A DNA stretch of 64,000 bases from Chryseobacterium sp. OSA05B (GCF_019970065.1 NZ_JAHXYH010000001.1:930001-994000); one strand, 5' to 3'. Shown: positions 16,157 to 25,244, numbered from the stretch's first letter. A program made the numbers and translations. The notes: a model not told the origin generated them from the letters alone.

Positions 16157-17206
16157 ATGAGGATTTCACTTGTCTTATCGTTTTTCATTTTATCATCATG
16201 CTATAGTCCCAAAACTGATGTAGAAGAAGACAAACATCCTGAAATCCCTGAATTTCCTCATTTTTCAGATAAGACCGTTGTCTTAGAGAAGGTGATGGAG
16301 CTGCCGCTTTCACAAAAGGATAACTGCAGTTATTTGGTTAAAGGTAATTATCTTTTTGTCTATAATTTCCCACTTACAGATTCTCACCAAAATAACACCA
16401 ACATGATTTTTATAATGAATGAAGGGAAGCTGTCTATTTTTGAGCAATGGAAGAACAAGCCGGGTATCAACAACCTGGCTTTCGTGGATGAAACAGGTAA
16501 TGTATATGCCAATAACCGTAAATACCTGGCGCCGGATTTCCGTTCCAAAAAGCTCCTTCCTTTCTTTGACCTCAACGATATCACTAAAAAATACGAACAT
16601 CTTTTCCATACCGGTGAACCTGAAAAAGACGCTGCACTTTTTAAAAAAATAGACGAAGAACAGGCTGTTCTTCAGAATAATGTTCTCGACAAAGCAGATC
16701 AGATTGTAATGGTAGCCGATGTCATGAATGCTGAAATTCCGGATCGTGCAATCTATGGTGGCAACTACCTGTTTAATCCCGGACAGAAAAACACTTATTT
16801 CGTGTCCTACAATCTCCTGCAGGAGCTGAAAACAAAAGATTCTGCTGCGGAAAAAGATCCTCTTTACGCCCAGCTTCGTCCCAAGATCAAACTTTCTCCA
16901 AACGAAAACAGCTTCTCTCCTGAAATCCGTACAGAGTACAGAGATACGGTATCATTCAAAATAAAGGATAAAATTGTTTCCGGAAACCAATGGTTCAGCA
17001 CAGGAAATCATTTTGTGGCTTCGTTCGGATACCATCCGGTTTATATGTATTATTATGATGTAAAACTCGGCAACAAAACGGTTTCCACCAAAGAAGACCA
17101 TACCAAAATAATCGCTTCTGATCCTATAAAGACCAAAACGGGAAAATATTTCTTAGTAAGTAATGTGAAAGAGGGTAAATTTCAGATTTATTATCTGAAA
17201 AACTGA
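16157..17206 (+). CDS. Lipoprotein of unknown function
   Basis: 349 residues with a signal peptide and lipobox LSSC; an acidic linker follows. The body alternates short beta strands (LVKGNYLFVYNF, NLAFVDETGNVYANN, HFVASFGYHPVYMYYYDV), which suggests a beta-propeller-like fold, but I cannot name the family. The upstream TATCTTTA is one base off the -7 consensus. Its stop codon is directly followed by the stop codon of the convergent rimM gene, with no room for a terminator between them. Confidence 0.75.
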   Translation: MRISLVLSFFILSSCYSPKTDVEEDKHPEIPEFPHFSDKTVVLEKVMELPLSQKDNCSYLVKGNYLFVYNFPLTDSHQNNTNMIFIMNEGKLSIFEQWKNKPGINNLAFVDETGNVYANNRKYLAPDFRSKKLLPFFDLNDITKKYEHLFHTGEPEKDAALFKKIDEEQAVLQNNVLDKADQIVMVADVMNAEIPDRAIYGGNYLFNPGQKNTYFVSYNLLQELKTKDSAAEKDPLYAQLRPKIKLSPNENSFSPEIRTEYRDTVSFKIKDKIVSGNQWFSTGNHFVASFGYHPVYMYYYDVKLGNKTVSTKEDHTKIIASDPIKTKTGKYFLVSNVKEGKFQIYYLKN

Positions 17207-17749
17207 TTATTCGTCTTTTTTAGAGGATACTAAAAAAACGTCGATAAGTCCTTCCGGAAGCTGCATTTTGATGAATCTTTCTTCTCTGTTCACCTCCAGG
17301 ATCCAGTCTTTAATGATGGGAATGACTACTTCTTTTCCGTCCAGGTTGGTTACGAAATAGTTTTGGGCAGTCTGATCGTTTACAGATCTTATCACACCGC
17401 ATTCTTTATCATTTTCATCAAGAATATCGAAACCGATAATTTCGTGATAATAAAACTGCTTTCCGGAAAGTTGCGGAAGTGTAGCAAGCGGCAGATAAAC
17501 ATTTTTTCCTAAAGATTGGTCTACCAGTGTTTCGGAAGAATTTTTAAATGCAATGTTCAGAGCATCACTTTTACTCCAGGATGATTTGGTAATAAAAAAT
17601 GGAACCAATAATCCGTTGATTTCAACGAATATTGATTCCAATTTATTGTAAAGCTCGGGTTGATCGGTATCCAATTTAAGGATAACATTTCCCGCAAGGC
17701 CATGTCTGCGTGTGATTTTTCCTAGTAAATAGCAATCTTCTTTACGCAT
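17207..17749 (-). CDS. rimM: Ribosome maturation factor RimM
   Basis: 180 residues, normal length. The N-terminal RimM domain starts with YLLGKITRRHGLAGNVILKL, the family's typical opening; the C-terminal PRC-barrel domain contains the conserved V(I)PIIKDWILEVN region. RimM binds ribosomal protein S19 and helps process 16S rRNA and assemble the 30S head. It lies 12 bp downstream of rpsP on the same strand, the conserved rpsP-rimM order. Confidence 0.96.
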   Translation of the reverse strand: MRKEDCYLLGKITRRHGLAGNVILKLDTDQPELYNKLESIFVEINGLLVPFFITKSSWSKSDALNIAFKNSSETLVDQSLGKNVYLPLATLPQLSGKQFYYHEIIGFDILDENDKECGVIRSVNDQTAQNYFVTNLDGKEVVIPIIKDWILEVNREERFIKMQLPEGLIDVFLVSSKKDE

Positions 17750-17761
17750 ACAGGTTTATTT

Positions 17762-18328
17762 TTAAGCTTCAGTGTTTTCTTCAGTTTCAGCAGCAGGAGC
17801 TTCTCCTTCTGTAGCTTCAGCAACAACTTCTTCAGCAGGTGCGTTAGCAGCTTCTTCAGCAGCTTTAGCATCAGCTTCAACTTGTGCAGCAGCAGCAACT
17901 CTAGCTTCGTTTACTTTAACTTCAGCTTCTAAAGCAGCTTTCTTAGCGTCAGCCTGAGCTTTAGTTAAACCTTCTACTTTACCTTGTACTTTTTGTTCTT
18001 TAGACTCTACCCAAGCACTGAATCTTTTTTCAGCTTCAGCTTCGTCAAAAGCACCTTTAGCAACTCCACCTTGTAAGTGTTTTTTGTAAAGGGCACCTTT
18101 ATAAGAAAGGATCGCTCTTGCAGTATCAGTTGGCTGAGCACCGTTGTTTAACCACTTTACAGCAGAATCAACGTTCAAATCGATAGTAGCAGGGTTAGTA
18201 ATTGGGTTGTAAGTTCCTAGTTTCTCGATGAATCTACCATCTCTTCTAGCTCTAGAATCTGCAACCACGATGTGGAAGAAAGGCTTACCTTTTTTACCGT
18301 GTCTTTGTAATCTGATTTTTACTGACAT
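17762..18328 (-). CDS. rpsP: 30S ribosomal protein S16 with C-terminal extension
   Basis: 188 residues. The first 80 or so are standard S16 (VKIRLQRHGKKGKPFFHIVV, RRDGRFIEKLGTYNP, WLNNGAQPTDTA). The remaining 100 residues are an Ala/Glu/Lys-rich, mostly helical tail that ends very acidic; such tails occur on S16 in Bacteroidota, whereas the E. coli protein has about 82 residues. It is the first gene of the rpsP-rimM operon, with a TATCTTTG promoter element and a small hairpin in its leader. Confidence 0.96.
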   Translation of the reverse strand: MSVKIRLQRHGKKGKPFFHIVVADSRARRDGRFIEKLGTYNPITNPATIDLNVDSAVKWLNNGAQPTDTARAILSYKGALYKKHLQGGVAKGAFDEAEAEKRFSAWVESKEQKVQGKVEGLTKAQADAKKAALEAEVKVNEARVAAAAQVEADAKAAEEAANAPAEEVVAEATEGEAPAAETEENTEA

Positions 18329-18341
18329 AATGTTGTGAATT

Positions 18342-18385
18342 TTACGGGAACTCGTCCCAGTTAAATATTTAAGAGTGCAAAGATA
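18342..18385 (-). promoter_or_regulatory. rpsP promoter -7 element and leader hairpin
   Basis: The minus strand reads TATCTTTG at 18385-18378, an exact -7 match about 50 nt before the rpsP start. Between it and the gene lies GGGA-CGAG-TTCCC, a short hairpin in the untranslated leader. Whether the hairpin matters for autoregulation is unknown. Confidence 0.6.
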
Positions 18386-18504
18386 ATAAAAAAAACTAAT
18401 CCTCCATATAATAAATTACTTTCTCCAACATTTAACTTAATATTTTTATTTCATCCCTTAAAATTGCCGGAAAAAACAGGATATTTGAACAACAAAATTA
18501 CAAA

Positions 18505-20121
18505 ATGCTTAAGAACTTATTTTTCATTCTTATTATTTTATCTGCTGTAAAAATTCAAAGTCAGACTAAAGAAGAAAAAATCAATACCTTAGTTAATGCC
18601 TATACTAATCTGGACCGTTTTAACGGAAGTATTCTGGTTGCCGGTAAAGGAAAAATAATTTTCGAAAAAAGCTTTGGAATTCAGGATTTTCAAACCAAAG
18701 AAAAAAACACCAACCAAAGCATATACCGGATCTATTCTACTACAAAAACATTTACGGCTACAACAGCTCTCCTGTTAAACGAAGAAGGAAAATTATCTCT
18801 GAATGATAAACTCTCCAAATATTATCCGGATTTCCCTAAAGGAGACAGCATTACCATAGAGAATTTAATTACCCATACTTCGGGAATTCCTAATGATACC
18901 GGCCCCGAGAACACAAAAAATGAAGCCGTTTTTATGAAATCTATTTCCCAGCAGCCTTTTGTTTTTTCTCCGGGAAAAGGCTGGGGCTACAGCAATTCCA
19001 ATTATTATATTTTAGGATACATTATTACAAAAGTAAGCGGGATGCCGTATCCAAAAACGATTCAACATTATATTCTCGATCCGTTGGGAATGAAAAATAC
19101 AGGGTTTGGGTTTAAAGATTTAAAAGATAAAAACAAAACAACCGGCTACGAATATTTGTCTCCCCACAACTACCGTGAAGCGGTGGTTTATGATTACGAC
19201 CACCCTCATGCGGCAGGTGCCATGTATTCTACCGTTGAAGATTTATACAAATTCGAACAGGGGATCAAAGCTTATAAAATCCTTAAAAAGGAGACTTTGA
19301 AAAAAGCACAGACTCCTTTCAAAACTTACGATTTCGGTTACGGCTGGCACAGGCAGATCATTAAAGGAAGAACAACCATTGGTCATGATGGAGCCGGACC
19401 TGGTTTTATAAGCCGATTCCTGACAATTCCTGATGAAGACATTGCTATTATTGTTTTGAGTAATAACAGGGATAACAGTGTTTTTGAAATAACCGACAAA
19501 ATCATCGCTATTCTTGCCGGCGAGACGTATGATCTTCCTAAAAAAGTCAACATTGAAGCAAAATATGAAAAAGACCTGACAGGTTTATACCAATCAAAAA
19601 GCTCCTCTTTCTATATTTTAGCCAATGATAATGTGCTGAACTTTAAAGAAACCAATGAAGCAGAAGCTACACTTTTTACAGAAAGCAACACCAAATTTTA
19701 TGTCAACAATCAAATTGGTGACCGAATCTATTTTGAATTCAAGCCCGACAGTAATGGTAAAAATTCAGTCTTAAACATTATTACTAAGGATAAAATTGTA
19801 AAAGAAGCGAAAAAAATTGACAATAATTTTCTTTGGGGTGTCACCGGAAGTGCTACTGCAAACGGTTGGAACGGTCCTGATATCAAACTGGTTCCGAATG
19901 AAAAGAATAAGGATATTTTAGAAGCCAGAAATATTCCGTTGAAATCCGGCCAGATCAAATTCAGAGGAAATAACGAATGGACCCTGGATCTTGGTATTAA
20001 TGACAGTAACCAACTCGTTCAATACGGCAGAAATATCAACGTGGAAGCCGGAACTTACGACATCATTTTTGACACAACCAATCCGATACGTCCGTCTTAT
20101 CAATTGATTAAAAAGAAATAA
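18505..20121 (+). CDS. Secreted serine hydrolase fused to a SusE/SusF-like C-terminal domain
   Basis: 538 residues with a signal peptide ending in QSQ. Residues about 25-345 are a class C beta-lactamase-fold hydrolase: STTK at 78-81, LITHTSGIP, a GYSNSNYY motif near 160 and HDGAGPGF as the third motif. After a linker of small strands, the last 100 residues (from about NFLWGVTGSATANGW to the stop) resemble the outer-membrane SusE/SusF C-terminal starch-binding module, with NEWTLDLG, a Gly-Arg-Asn-Ile stretch and VEAGTYDIIFD. It may therefore be tethered to, or recognise, a glycan or surface polymer (inference). Confidence 0.85.
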   Translation: MLKNLFFILIILSAVKIQSQTKEEKINTLVNAYTNLDRFNGSILVAGKGKIIFEKSFGIQDFQTKEKNTNQSIYRIYSTTKTFTATTALLLNEEGKLSLNDKLSKYYPDFPKGDSITIENLITHTSGIPNDTGPENTKNEAVFMKSISQQPFVFSPGKGWGYSNSNYYILGYIITKVSGMPYPKTIQHYILDPLGMKNTGFGFKDLKDKNKTTGYEYLSPHNYREAVVYDYDHPHAAGAMYSTVEDLYKFEQGIKAYKILKKETLKKAQTPFKTYDFGYGWHRQIIKGRTTIGHDGAGPGFISRFLTIPDEDIAIIVLSNNRDNSVFEITDKIIAILAGETYDLPKKVNIEAKYEKDLTGLYQSKSSSFYILANDNVLNFKETNEAEATLFTESNTKFYVNNQIGDRIYFEFKPDSNGKNSVLNIITKDKIVKEAKKIDNNFLWGVTGSATANGWNGPDIKLVPNEKNKDILEARNIPLKSGQIKFRGNNEWTLDLGINDSNQLVQYGRNINVEAGTYDIIFDTTNPIRPSYQLIKKK

Positions 20122-20124
20122 ATT

Positions 20125-20164
20125 AAATCCTGGTATTTCGGAAATCAGTGAAATACCAGGATTT
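20125..20164. terminator. Strong hairpin between convergent genes
   Basis: A 15-bp perfect stem AAATCCTGGTATTTC / GAAATACCAGGATTT with a 10-nt loop. It lies between the serine hydrolase and the convergent nitroreductase gene. The plus side is followed by A rather than T, so it is atypical as a plus-strand terminator. Confidence 0.6.
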
Positions 20165-20189
20165 AAAAAAGCTTAAAGAGCTAGTTAAA

Positions 20190-20702
20190 TTAATTATTAT
20201 TTCCCATATAGAAAAGTCCCAGACATTTCTGGTTTTCTTCGATAGTCAAAGATTCCTTAAGATGGTTTACAATTGCAGGAGAGCTCCAGTAGCAGCCTAC
20301 ATTATGTGCTGTACAGGTAAGATACATATTCTGAACCGCCATGGAAACAGCCGCAATCTCTTCCCATTCCGGAACCATGCCGCTGAAATTCACGACGATG
20401 GAAACTACCGTGTCCGCTTTATTGATTTTAAAGCCGATATCCTGGTATTTTTTCTCTAAAAAAGTCTGTTCAGACTGACTCGCTTTGTAGATAGCCTGCA
20501 TTTCCAAAGCCAGTTTTGCTTTTTCTTCCCCTCTGAAAATCTTAAAACGCCATGGTTTTGTACGCTTATGATTCGGGGCTAATGTCGCTGAGTGTAAGAT
20601 TTCATCTATGACTTCCTGAGCGATTTCGGTCTCAGAATAATCTTTTGGAAAGATGCTTCTTCTCTGTTCTATGATGTCTTTTAAAATTTCTGCATTATTC
20701 AT
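20190..20702 (-). CDS. Nitroreductase-family flavoprotein
   Basis: 170 residues, at the short end for the family. The N-terminus has the FMN-binding RRSI motif of nitroreductases, LAPNHKRTKPWRFKIF in place of the usual APSxxNxQPWxF, and a C-terminal GCYWSSPAIVNH block. It resembles the small YdjA-like single-domain reductases, which use NAD(P)H to reduce nitro compounds or act in pyrimidine or quinone metabolism. The substrate is unknown. It is a single gene behind the DoxX-like gene on the minus strand (49 bp apart). Confidence 0.9.
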   Translation of the reverse strand: MNNAEILKDIIEQRRSIFPKDYSETEIAQEVIDEILHSATLAPNHKRTKPWRFKIFRGEEKAKLALEMQAIYKASQSEQTFLEKKYQDIGFKINKADTVVSIVVNFSGMVPEWEEIAAVSMAVQNMYLTCTAHNVGCYWSSPAIVNHLKESLTIEENQKCLGLFYMGNNN

Positions 20703-20751
20703 CCTGCAAATTTACAATATGAAATTGAATGCATTACAGTATTACATTGAT

Positions 20752-21390
20752 TTAACTTTGATTTTTCACCAGTAACCGGTGGCTTTTATATGTTTTATAC
20801 TGAGTTACCAAGAAGGTAAGCATCACAACAACGACCAGTATTCTCAATATCCACCGTTCCAGACCTTCACCTACAGGTCCCGGCCACGATAAACCAAGAA
20901 GACAGACGGTATACATCATACCGGCATTGATCCAGATACGGCCCGGCTCCGTATAGAATTTCAGGGTCATGGATTGGTTGTAGCCAAAAATCGGCATCAG
21001 TTTATGATGATCCCAGATCAGCAAAACGGTGACCGCAATCATCATGAGTGAAGTAATTACCCAGGTTCCGGTGAAGGAAAGGCTGATGGTAATGATCCAG
21101 ATGTTCGTTAATATCGCTAAAAACATAAGAGCTCCCAAAAGCGCAAACCGCTGGGTCATCAGTAAAATTCCGGCCACTAGCTGCGAAAGTCCTAAAAAGT
21201 TCCAGTAAAATCCGGTCTGATACATCGCTTCGAAGAAAGCGCCTATAGGAGTATCTGTGGAAAGAACGGTAAATCTGTTTCCCAGTAATTTCGTCATACC
21301 TGAAGGAAAAAATGCAAATCCTACCAAATACCTTAGGTGAATGATGATCCACTGATTCAGTTTGTTAGTTCTTAATTTTTCAAATGTCAT
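20752..21390 (-). CDS. DoxX-like polytopic membrane protein
   Basis: 212 residues with about five hydrophobic helices. The start of the mature sequence (WIIIHLRYLVGFAFFPSGMTKLLGNRF) is typical of DoxX/DoxD-like proteins, which are often linked to thiol or quinone redox chemistry. The following nitroreductase gene is also redox-related. The precise role is unknown. Confidence 0.75.
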   Translation of the reverse strand: MTFEKLRTNKLNQWIIIHLRYLVGFAFFPSGMTKLLGNRFTVLSTDTPIGAFFEAMYQTGFYWNFLGLSQLVAGILLMTQRFALLGALMFLAILTNIWIITISLSFTGTWVITSLMMIAVTVLLIWDHHKLMPIFGYNQSMTLKFYTEPGRIWINAGMMYTVCLLGLSWPGPVGEGLERWILRILVVVVMLTFLVTQYKTYKSHRLLVKNQS

Positions 21391-21404
21391 GGCTTGCTTT
21401 GGGT

Positions 21405-21779
21405 TGTAGGGTTTACGAGTTTCGGGGTACGGGTTTGAGAGTTGGAGGGTTTTAGAGTAAGTGAGTTTGTTGCTAGTTACTAGTTACTAGTTGCTGGTTA
21501 TATAGTTTACAAAATTTGCTGTAAAACGGTCTCATGTCTGAAATCTTGATTCTTGATTCTTGATTCTAAAATTCACAAGTCACCCATTAAAACAGACAAC
21601 TCCTGAATCATAGACCTTCATAATCTGATATCTAGCATCTTGACTCTTGATTCTTGATTCTAAAATTCACCCTTCACTTGCGAAGCAAAATTCACTATTC
21701 ACTCATTAAAGCAGACCACTACTGAATCATAGACCTCCATAGTCTGAAATCTGATGTCTGACATTTAGCATCTTGACTC
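21405..21779. repeat. Gene-free stretch with tandem 119-bp units and dispersed motifs
   Basis: This gap is filled with degenerate repeats: TTACTAGTTACTAGTTGC near 21475, then two tandem copies of a unit of about 119 bp (TAGACCTTCATAATCTGA at 21611 and TAGACCTCCATAGTCTGA at 21730, each preceded by TTGATTCTTGATTCTAAAATTCAC). A CACTTGCGAAGCAAAATTCAC motif (21675-21695) recurs at 42315, 48017 and 48105. I see no coding potential. Confidence 0.7.
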
Positions 21780-22229
21780 TCAAATCACCTCCACAATCTC
21801 CTGATGGATATTATTCAGGGTAAAGGCATCTCCGGATTTCATTCCCATCATTTTTTTAGCCATTGGGCTTTCGGGGGAAATAGCGTAGAACCGGTCGCCT
21901 TCAAAAAAGAATTCCCCCAATGAAACCGAAATATAAAAACGGGCTTTGTTGGTGATCACGAGAGAACCCAGCTGTATTTTTTCCGTAGATGTATTCAGAA
22001 CTTTTGACATATTTCTTTTAAGATCATTCAAAGCTCCGAGTTGGCGCTGCATCTGATAAATCTCCTCCTGCATTTCCTCTCTCATGCTGTCATACTTCGG
22101 GGTCTTTTTTATATCACGACTTGCTTCCAGGGTAAACTCTATAAAATTTTTAAGCTTTTCTATTTTCTCAGAGATAACTGTTTTGACATAATGTCTTATA
22201 TCACTTTTCACAAATACGATCTTCTCCAT
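21780..22229 (-). CDS. Divergent GreA/GreB-type transcript-cleavage-factor homologue
   Basis: 149 residues. The N-terminal half is a helical hairpin (EKIEKLKNFIEFTLEAS ... REEMQEEIYQMQRQLG) and the C-terminal half is the FKBP-like Gre domain (QLGSLVITN, ESPMAKKMMGMKSGDAF, matching the ISPxSPLGxALLGKxxGD block of Gre proteins). At the hairpin tip, where Gre factors have DLSEN, this protein reads DIKKT: the Asp is kept but the catalytic Glu position is Lys. It should bind the RNA polymerase secondary channel but may not stimulate RNA cleavage, like other anti-Gre-type regulators (inference). Confidence 0.82.
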   Translation of the reverse strand: MEKIVFVKSDIRHYVKTVISEKIEKLKNFIEFTLEASRDIKKTPKYDSMREEMQEEIYQMQRQLGALNDLKRNMSKVLNTSTEKIQLGSLVITNKARFYISVSLGEFFFEGDRFYAISPESPMAKKMMGMKSGDAFTLNNIHQEIVEVI

Positions 22230-22405
22230 AAATCTAATCTTTACATAAAGATAATAATTTTTTAAAATACGAATCGATATTTATCCTTCATAAAAACAGA
22301 TCATTTTCTATAAAACAGGACAGTAGATTCTGATGATAAAGCTTGTGGTTTAAAAAGTTCTCACAGATCAAATAAATTGCAGAGATTTCTCTCCGGTTAA
22401 TAAAA

Positions 22406-22429
22406 AAGCCCTGTATTTCTACAAGGCTT
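22406..22429. terminator. Intrinsic terminator of the SRPBCC gene
   Basis: AAGCC-C-TGTA / TACA-A-GGCTT hairpin with one internal mismatch. On the minus strand it is followed by six T, directly after the SRPBCC gene. Confidence 0.75.
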
Positions 22430-22435
22430 ATGTTT

Positions 22436-22966
22436 TTACTTTTCGGAAATCTTTTTAAGGTCTCCCAACCCCTGATCGAACATGGTTTTCATATTCATAT
22501 CCATCATAGGTTTCATGATTTTCATCATCGTATTAAGTTCATTGTCTATGGACCATGTTACTTTCGTTCCGCTTCCTTCCGGGGTCAAAATAAATTTCGC
22601 AACCGCATCACCTTCAAAAGGCTTGATAAAATGAAGTTTCGTTACCAATTTATCATTCGGTACAATTTCTGTGACAGACTGCTCGCCCTCTCCTACTTTG
22701 TTATTGCCTTTCCAGTGGTAGGAATCTCCCACTTTATCACCGGCTCCGGAATAGGTGATGACAATATCCTTATCCGCTTTTGAAAATGGATCCCAGACAT
22801 TGTATTCTTTTAATGAAGCTACGTGCTGCCATACTTTCTCTTTTGGCGCATTGATCACCACTGATCTTTCAAAATGATGTTTTTTGTCGAAAGCCAGTAT
22901 CGCTACCACTGCGTAGATTACGGCCAAAAGGATTATGAAGCCAAGAATTTTTAAGAGTGTTTTCAT
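22436..22966 (-). CDS. SRPBCC (START-like) family protein with membrane anchor
   Basis: 176 residues from the start chosen here; a longer frame reaches 23035, but its extra 23 residues are polar and precede a clean MKTLLKILGF membrane segment, so the inner Met is preferred. After one N-terminal helix (about residues 3-25) comes a polyketide-cyclase/START-like fold: RSVVINAPKEKVWQHVASL, the typical first strand and helix, then TYSGAGDKVGDSYHWKGN. The family binds hydrophobic ligands in a deep cavity. The ligand is unknown. Confidence 0.85.
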   Translation of the reverse strand: MKTLLKILGFIILLAVIYAVVAILAFDKKHHFERSVVINAPKEKVWQHVASLKEYNVWDPFSKADKDIVITYSGAGDKVGDSYHWKGNNKVGEGEQSVTEIVPNDKLVTKLHFIKPFEGDAVAKFILTPEGSGTKVTWSIDNELNTMMKIMKPMMDMNMKTMFDQGLGDLKKISEK

Positions 22967-23098
22967 AGTTTTGATATTTTGAGTTAGTTGTTTAGTTTTT
23001 TTAAACCACAAAAAGTGATGGTTTTCTGTTTTCAAAATTAGTCATTCCACCCTCGCCGCCTCTTTTCATATGACAAGATTATTAAAGATAAAGCATTT

Positions 23099-23131
23099 TT
23101 GTCACATCCCGATATCCGGGCATTATTTTTG
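23099..23131 (+). promoter_or_regulatory. Promoter of the M3 peptidase gene
   Basis: TTG at 23099-23101 and TATTTTTG at 23124-23131 match the -33/-7 elements of Bacteroidota promoters with a 22-bp spacing. The transcript would start about 55 nt before the gene. Confidence 0.6.
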
Positions 23132-23190
23132 CGCATTTCACCTGTGATTCCCAATGAATCATTAAATTTACCTTACCTAAAAATCAAAAA

Positions 23191-25227
23191 ATGAATATTT
23201 TAACAGAGAAATTTACCACACCATATCACGCGGTGCCTTTCAGCGCTATTAAAAATGAAGATTTTCTACCTGCATTTAAAGAACTGATCAAGCAGTCTGA
23301 GGATGAAATTAATGGCATTGTCAATAATCCTGAAGCTCCTACTTTTGAAAATGTGATTGAAGCACTGGCTTATTCAGGAGATCAACTGGATGTGGCTTCA
23401 AGTATTTTTTTCAATTTAAATTCCGCGGAAACAAGTGATGAGATCCAAAAAATAGCTCAGGAAGTTTCTCCTCTTTTAACTGAACACTCGTCAAAGATCT
23501 CTCAAAATGAAGGTTTATTCAACAAGATCAAAAAAGTATTCGACGAAAAGGAAAAATATAATCTGAATGAAGAACAGGAAATGCTATTGAACGAAACATA
23601 TAAAGGTTTTGTAAGAAGCGGTGCCCTGCTGAATGAAGAAGACAAGGAAAAACTGCAGAAGATCAATATGGATCTTTCCCTAAAATCCCTGCAGTTCGGA
23701 CAAAATGTGCTGGCTTCTACCAATGCTTATTTTAAACATATCACCCATAAAGAAGATCTGGCAGGAATTCCGGAAGCTATTCTTGATCAATATGCCGAAG
23801 AAGCCAAGGAAAGAGAGCTTGAAGGCTGGGTGGTTACTTTGCAGTATCCAAGCTATATACCGTTCATGACATATGCAGAAAACCGTGAGTTGAGAAAGGA
23901 AATCGCTTTGGCCAGCGGGAAAAAATCTTTTGACGGTGGAGAATTTGACAACCAGGAACTGATTAAAGAACTTCTTCAATTAAAACAGCAAAAAGCAGAA
24001 TTATTAGGCTATCAAAACTATGCGGACTATGTTCTGGAGGAAAGAATGGCCAAATCTCCAGTGAAGGTTATTGATTTTTTAAATGAACTTTTAACGAAAG
24101 CAAAACCTTACGCAGACAAGGAAATTGAGGAATTAAGATCTTTGGCCAAAGCTGATGGAATTGATGAATTACAGGGCTATGATCATGCTTTCTATGCTGA
24201 AAAACTCCGCAAGCAGAAATATGACTTTAATGATGAAGAACTGAAGCCTTATTTCCCGCTTGATCAGGTACAGGATGCTGTTTTCGGATTGGCAGGAAAA
24301 CTTTTCGGACTTCGTTTTGAGGAAAGAAATGATATTCCAAAATACCATGAGGACGTGAAGGTGTATGAAGTTTTTGAATCAGCAAAAGACTCACCGGAAG
24401 AGCATTTCAAAGCTTTACTGTATGTAGATTATTTCCCGAGAAAAGGCAAAAGAGCAGGTGCCTGGATGACCAGCTATAAAAATCAGTATAAAAAAGACGG
24501 TGAAAATTCCCGTCCGCATATTTCTATTGTCTGTAATTTCAGCAAGCCAACGAAAGATACCCCGAGTTTACTGACTTTCCAGGAAGTAACGACTCTATTC
24601 CACGAATTCGGACATGCGCTTCACGGAATGCTGGCTGAAACCCAATATCCAAGTCTTTCCGGAACGTCTGTGAAATGGGATTTTGTAGAACTTCCGTCTC
24701 AGTTTCTGGAAAATTTCTGCTACGAGCCTGAGTTCTTGAAAACATTCGCGAAACATTATAAAACCGGTGAAGTACTTCCGGACGAAAAGATTGAAAAAAT
24801 TGAGCAGTCTAAAAGCTTTATGGAAGGTTACCAAACCATGAGACAGCTTGGTTTCGGGCTTCTGGATATGAACTACCATACGAAAGTTGGAGAGTTAGAA
24901 GGCGAAAGCGTGAAGGCGTTTGAAGATAAGTATACAAAAGCGACCACTCTTTACCCGATCAATCCTGAAACGGCGATGAGCCCTAGTTTTTCCCATATTT
25001 TCCAGGGAGGCTATTCTGCGGGATATTATTCTTATAAATGGGCGGAAGTTCTGGATGCTGATGCCTTCCAGTATTTTAAGGAAAACGGGATTTTCAATCC
25101 TGAGACGGCTGCAAAATACAAAGTTCTCCTTTCCTCAGGTGGAACCAAAGATCCGATGGAACTGTATAAAAGCTTCAGAGGAAGTGAACCGAAGGTGGAA
25201 AGCTTATTGAAGAGAGCATTTGGATAA
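23191..25227 (+). CDS. M3-family zinc oligopeptidase (oligopeptidase A / dipeptidyl carboxypeptidase type)
   Basis: 678 residues, normal for the family. The zinc site HEFGH is at residues 471-475, with the third ligand Glu in the VELPSQFLENF block at about 500, and the C-terminal FSHIFQGGYSAGYYSYKWAEVLDADAF substrate-binding block is intact. No signal peptide is seen, so it is cytoplasmic and should degrade short peptides such as cleaved signal peptides. It has its own promoter. The next gene starts 17 bp after its stop but is broken. Confidence 0.95.
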   Translation: MNILTEKFTTPYHAVPFSAIKNEDFLPAFKELIKQSEDEINGIVNNPEAPTFENVIEALAYSGDQLDVASSIFFNLNSAETSDEIQKIAQEVSPLLTEHSSKISQNEGLFNKIKKVFDEKEKYNLNEEQEMLLNETYKGFVRSGALLNEEDKEKLQKINMDLSLKSLQFGQNVLASTNAYFKHITHKEDLAGIPEAILDQYAEEAKERELEGWVVTLQYPSYIPFMTYAENRELRKEIALASGKKSFDGGEFDNQELIKELLQLKQQKAELLGYQNYADYVLEERMAKSPVKVIDFLNELLTKAKPYADKEIEELRSLAKADGIDELQGYDHAFYAEKLRKQKYDFNDEELKPYFPLDQVQDAVFGLAGKLFGLRFEERNDIPKYHEDVKVYEVFESAKDSPEEHFKALLYVDYFPRKGKRAGAWMTSYKNQYKKDGENSRPHISIVCNFSKPTKDTPSLLTFQEVTTLFHEFGHALHGMLAETQYPSLSGTSVKWDFVELPSQFLENFCYEPEFLKTFAKHYKTGEVLPDEKIEKIEQSKSFMEGYQTMRQLGFGLLDMNYHTKVGELEGESVKAFEDKYTKATTLYPINPETAMSPSFSHIFQGGYSAGYYSYKWAEVLDADAFQYFKENGIFNPETAAKYKVLLSSGGTKDPMELYKSFRGSEPKVESLLKRAFG

Positions 25228-25244
25228 TCTATAAGAATTGTTTG

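Noticed and set aside
17772..17957. Ser/Ala-rich plus-strand ORF
   Set aside because: It is the complement of the Ala/Glu-rich tail of rpsP; low complexity explains the open frame.
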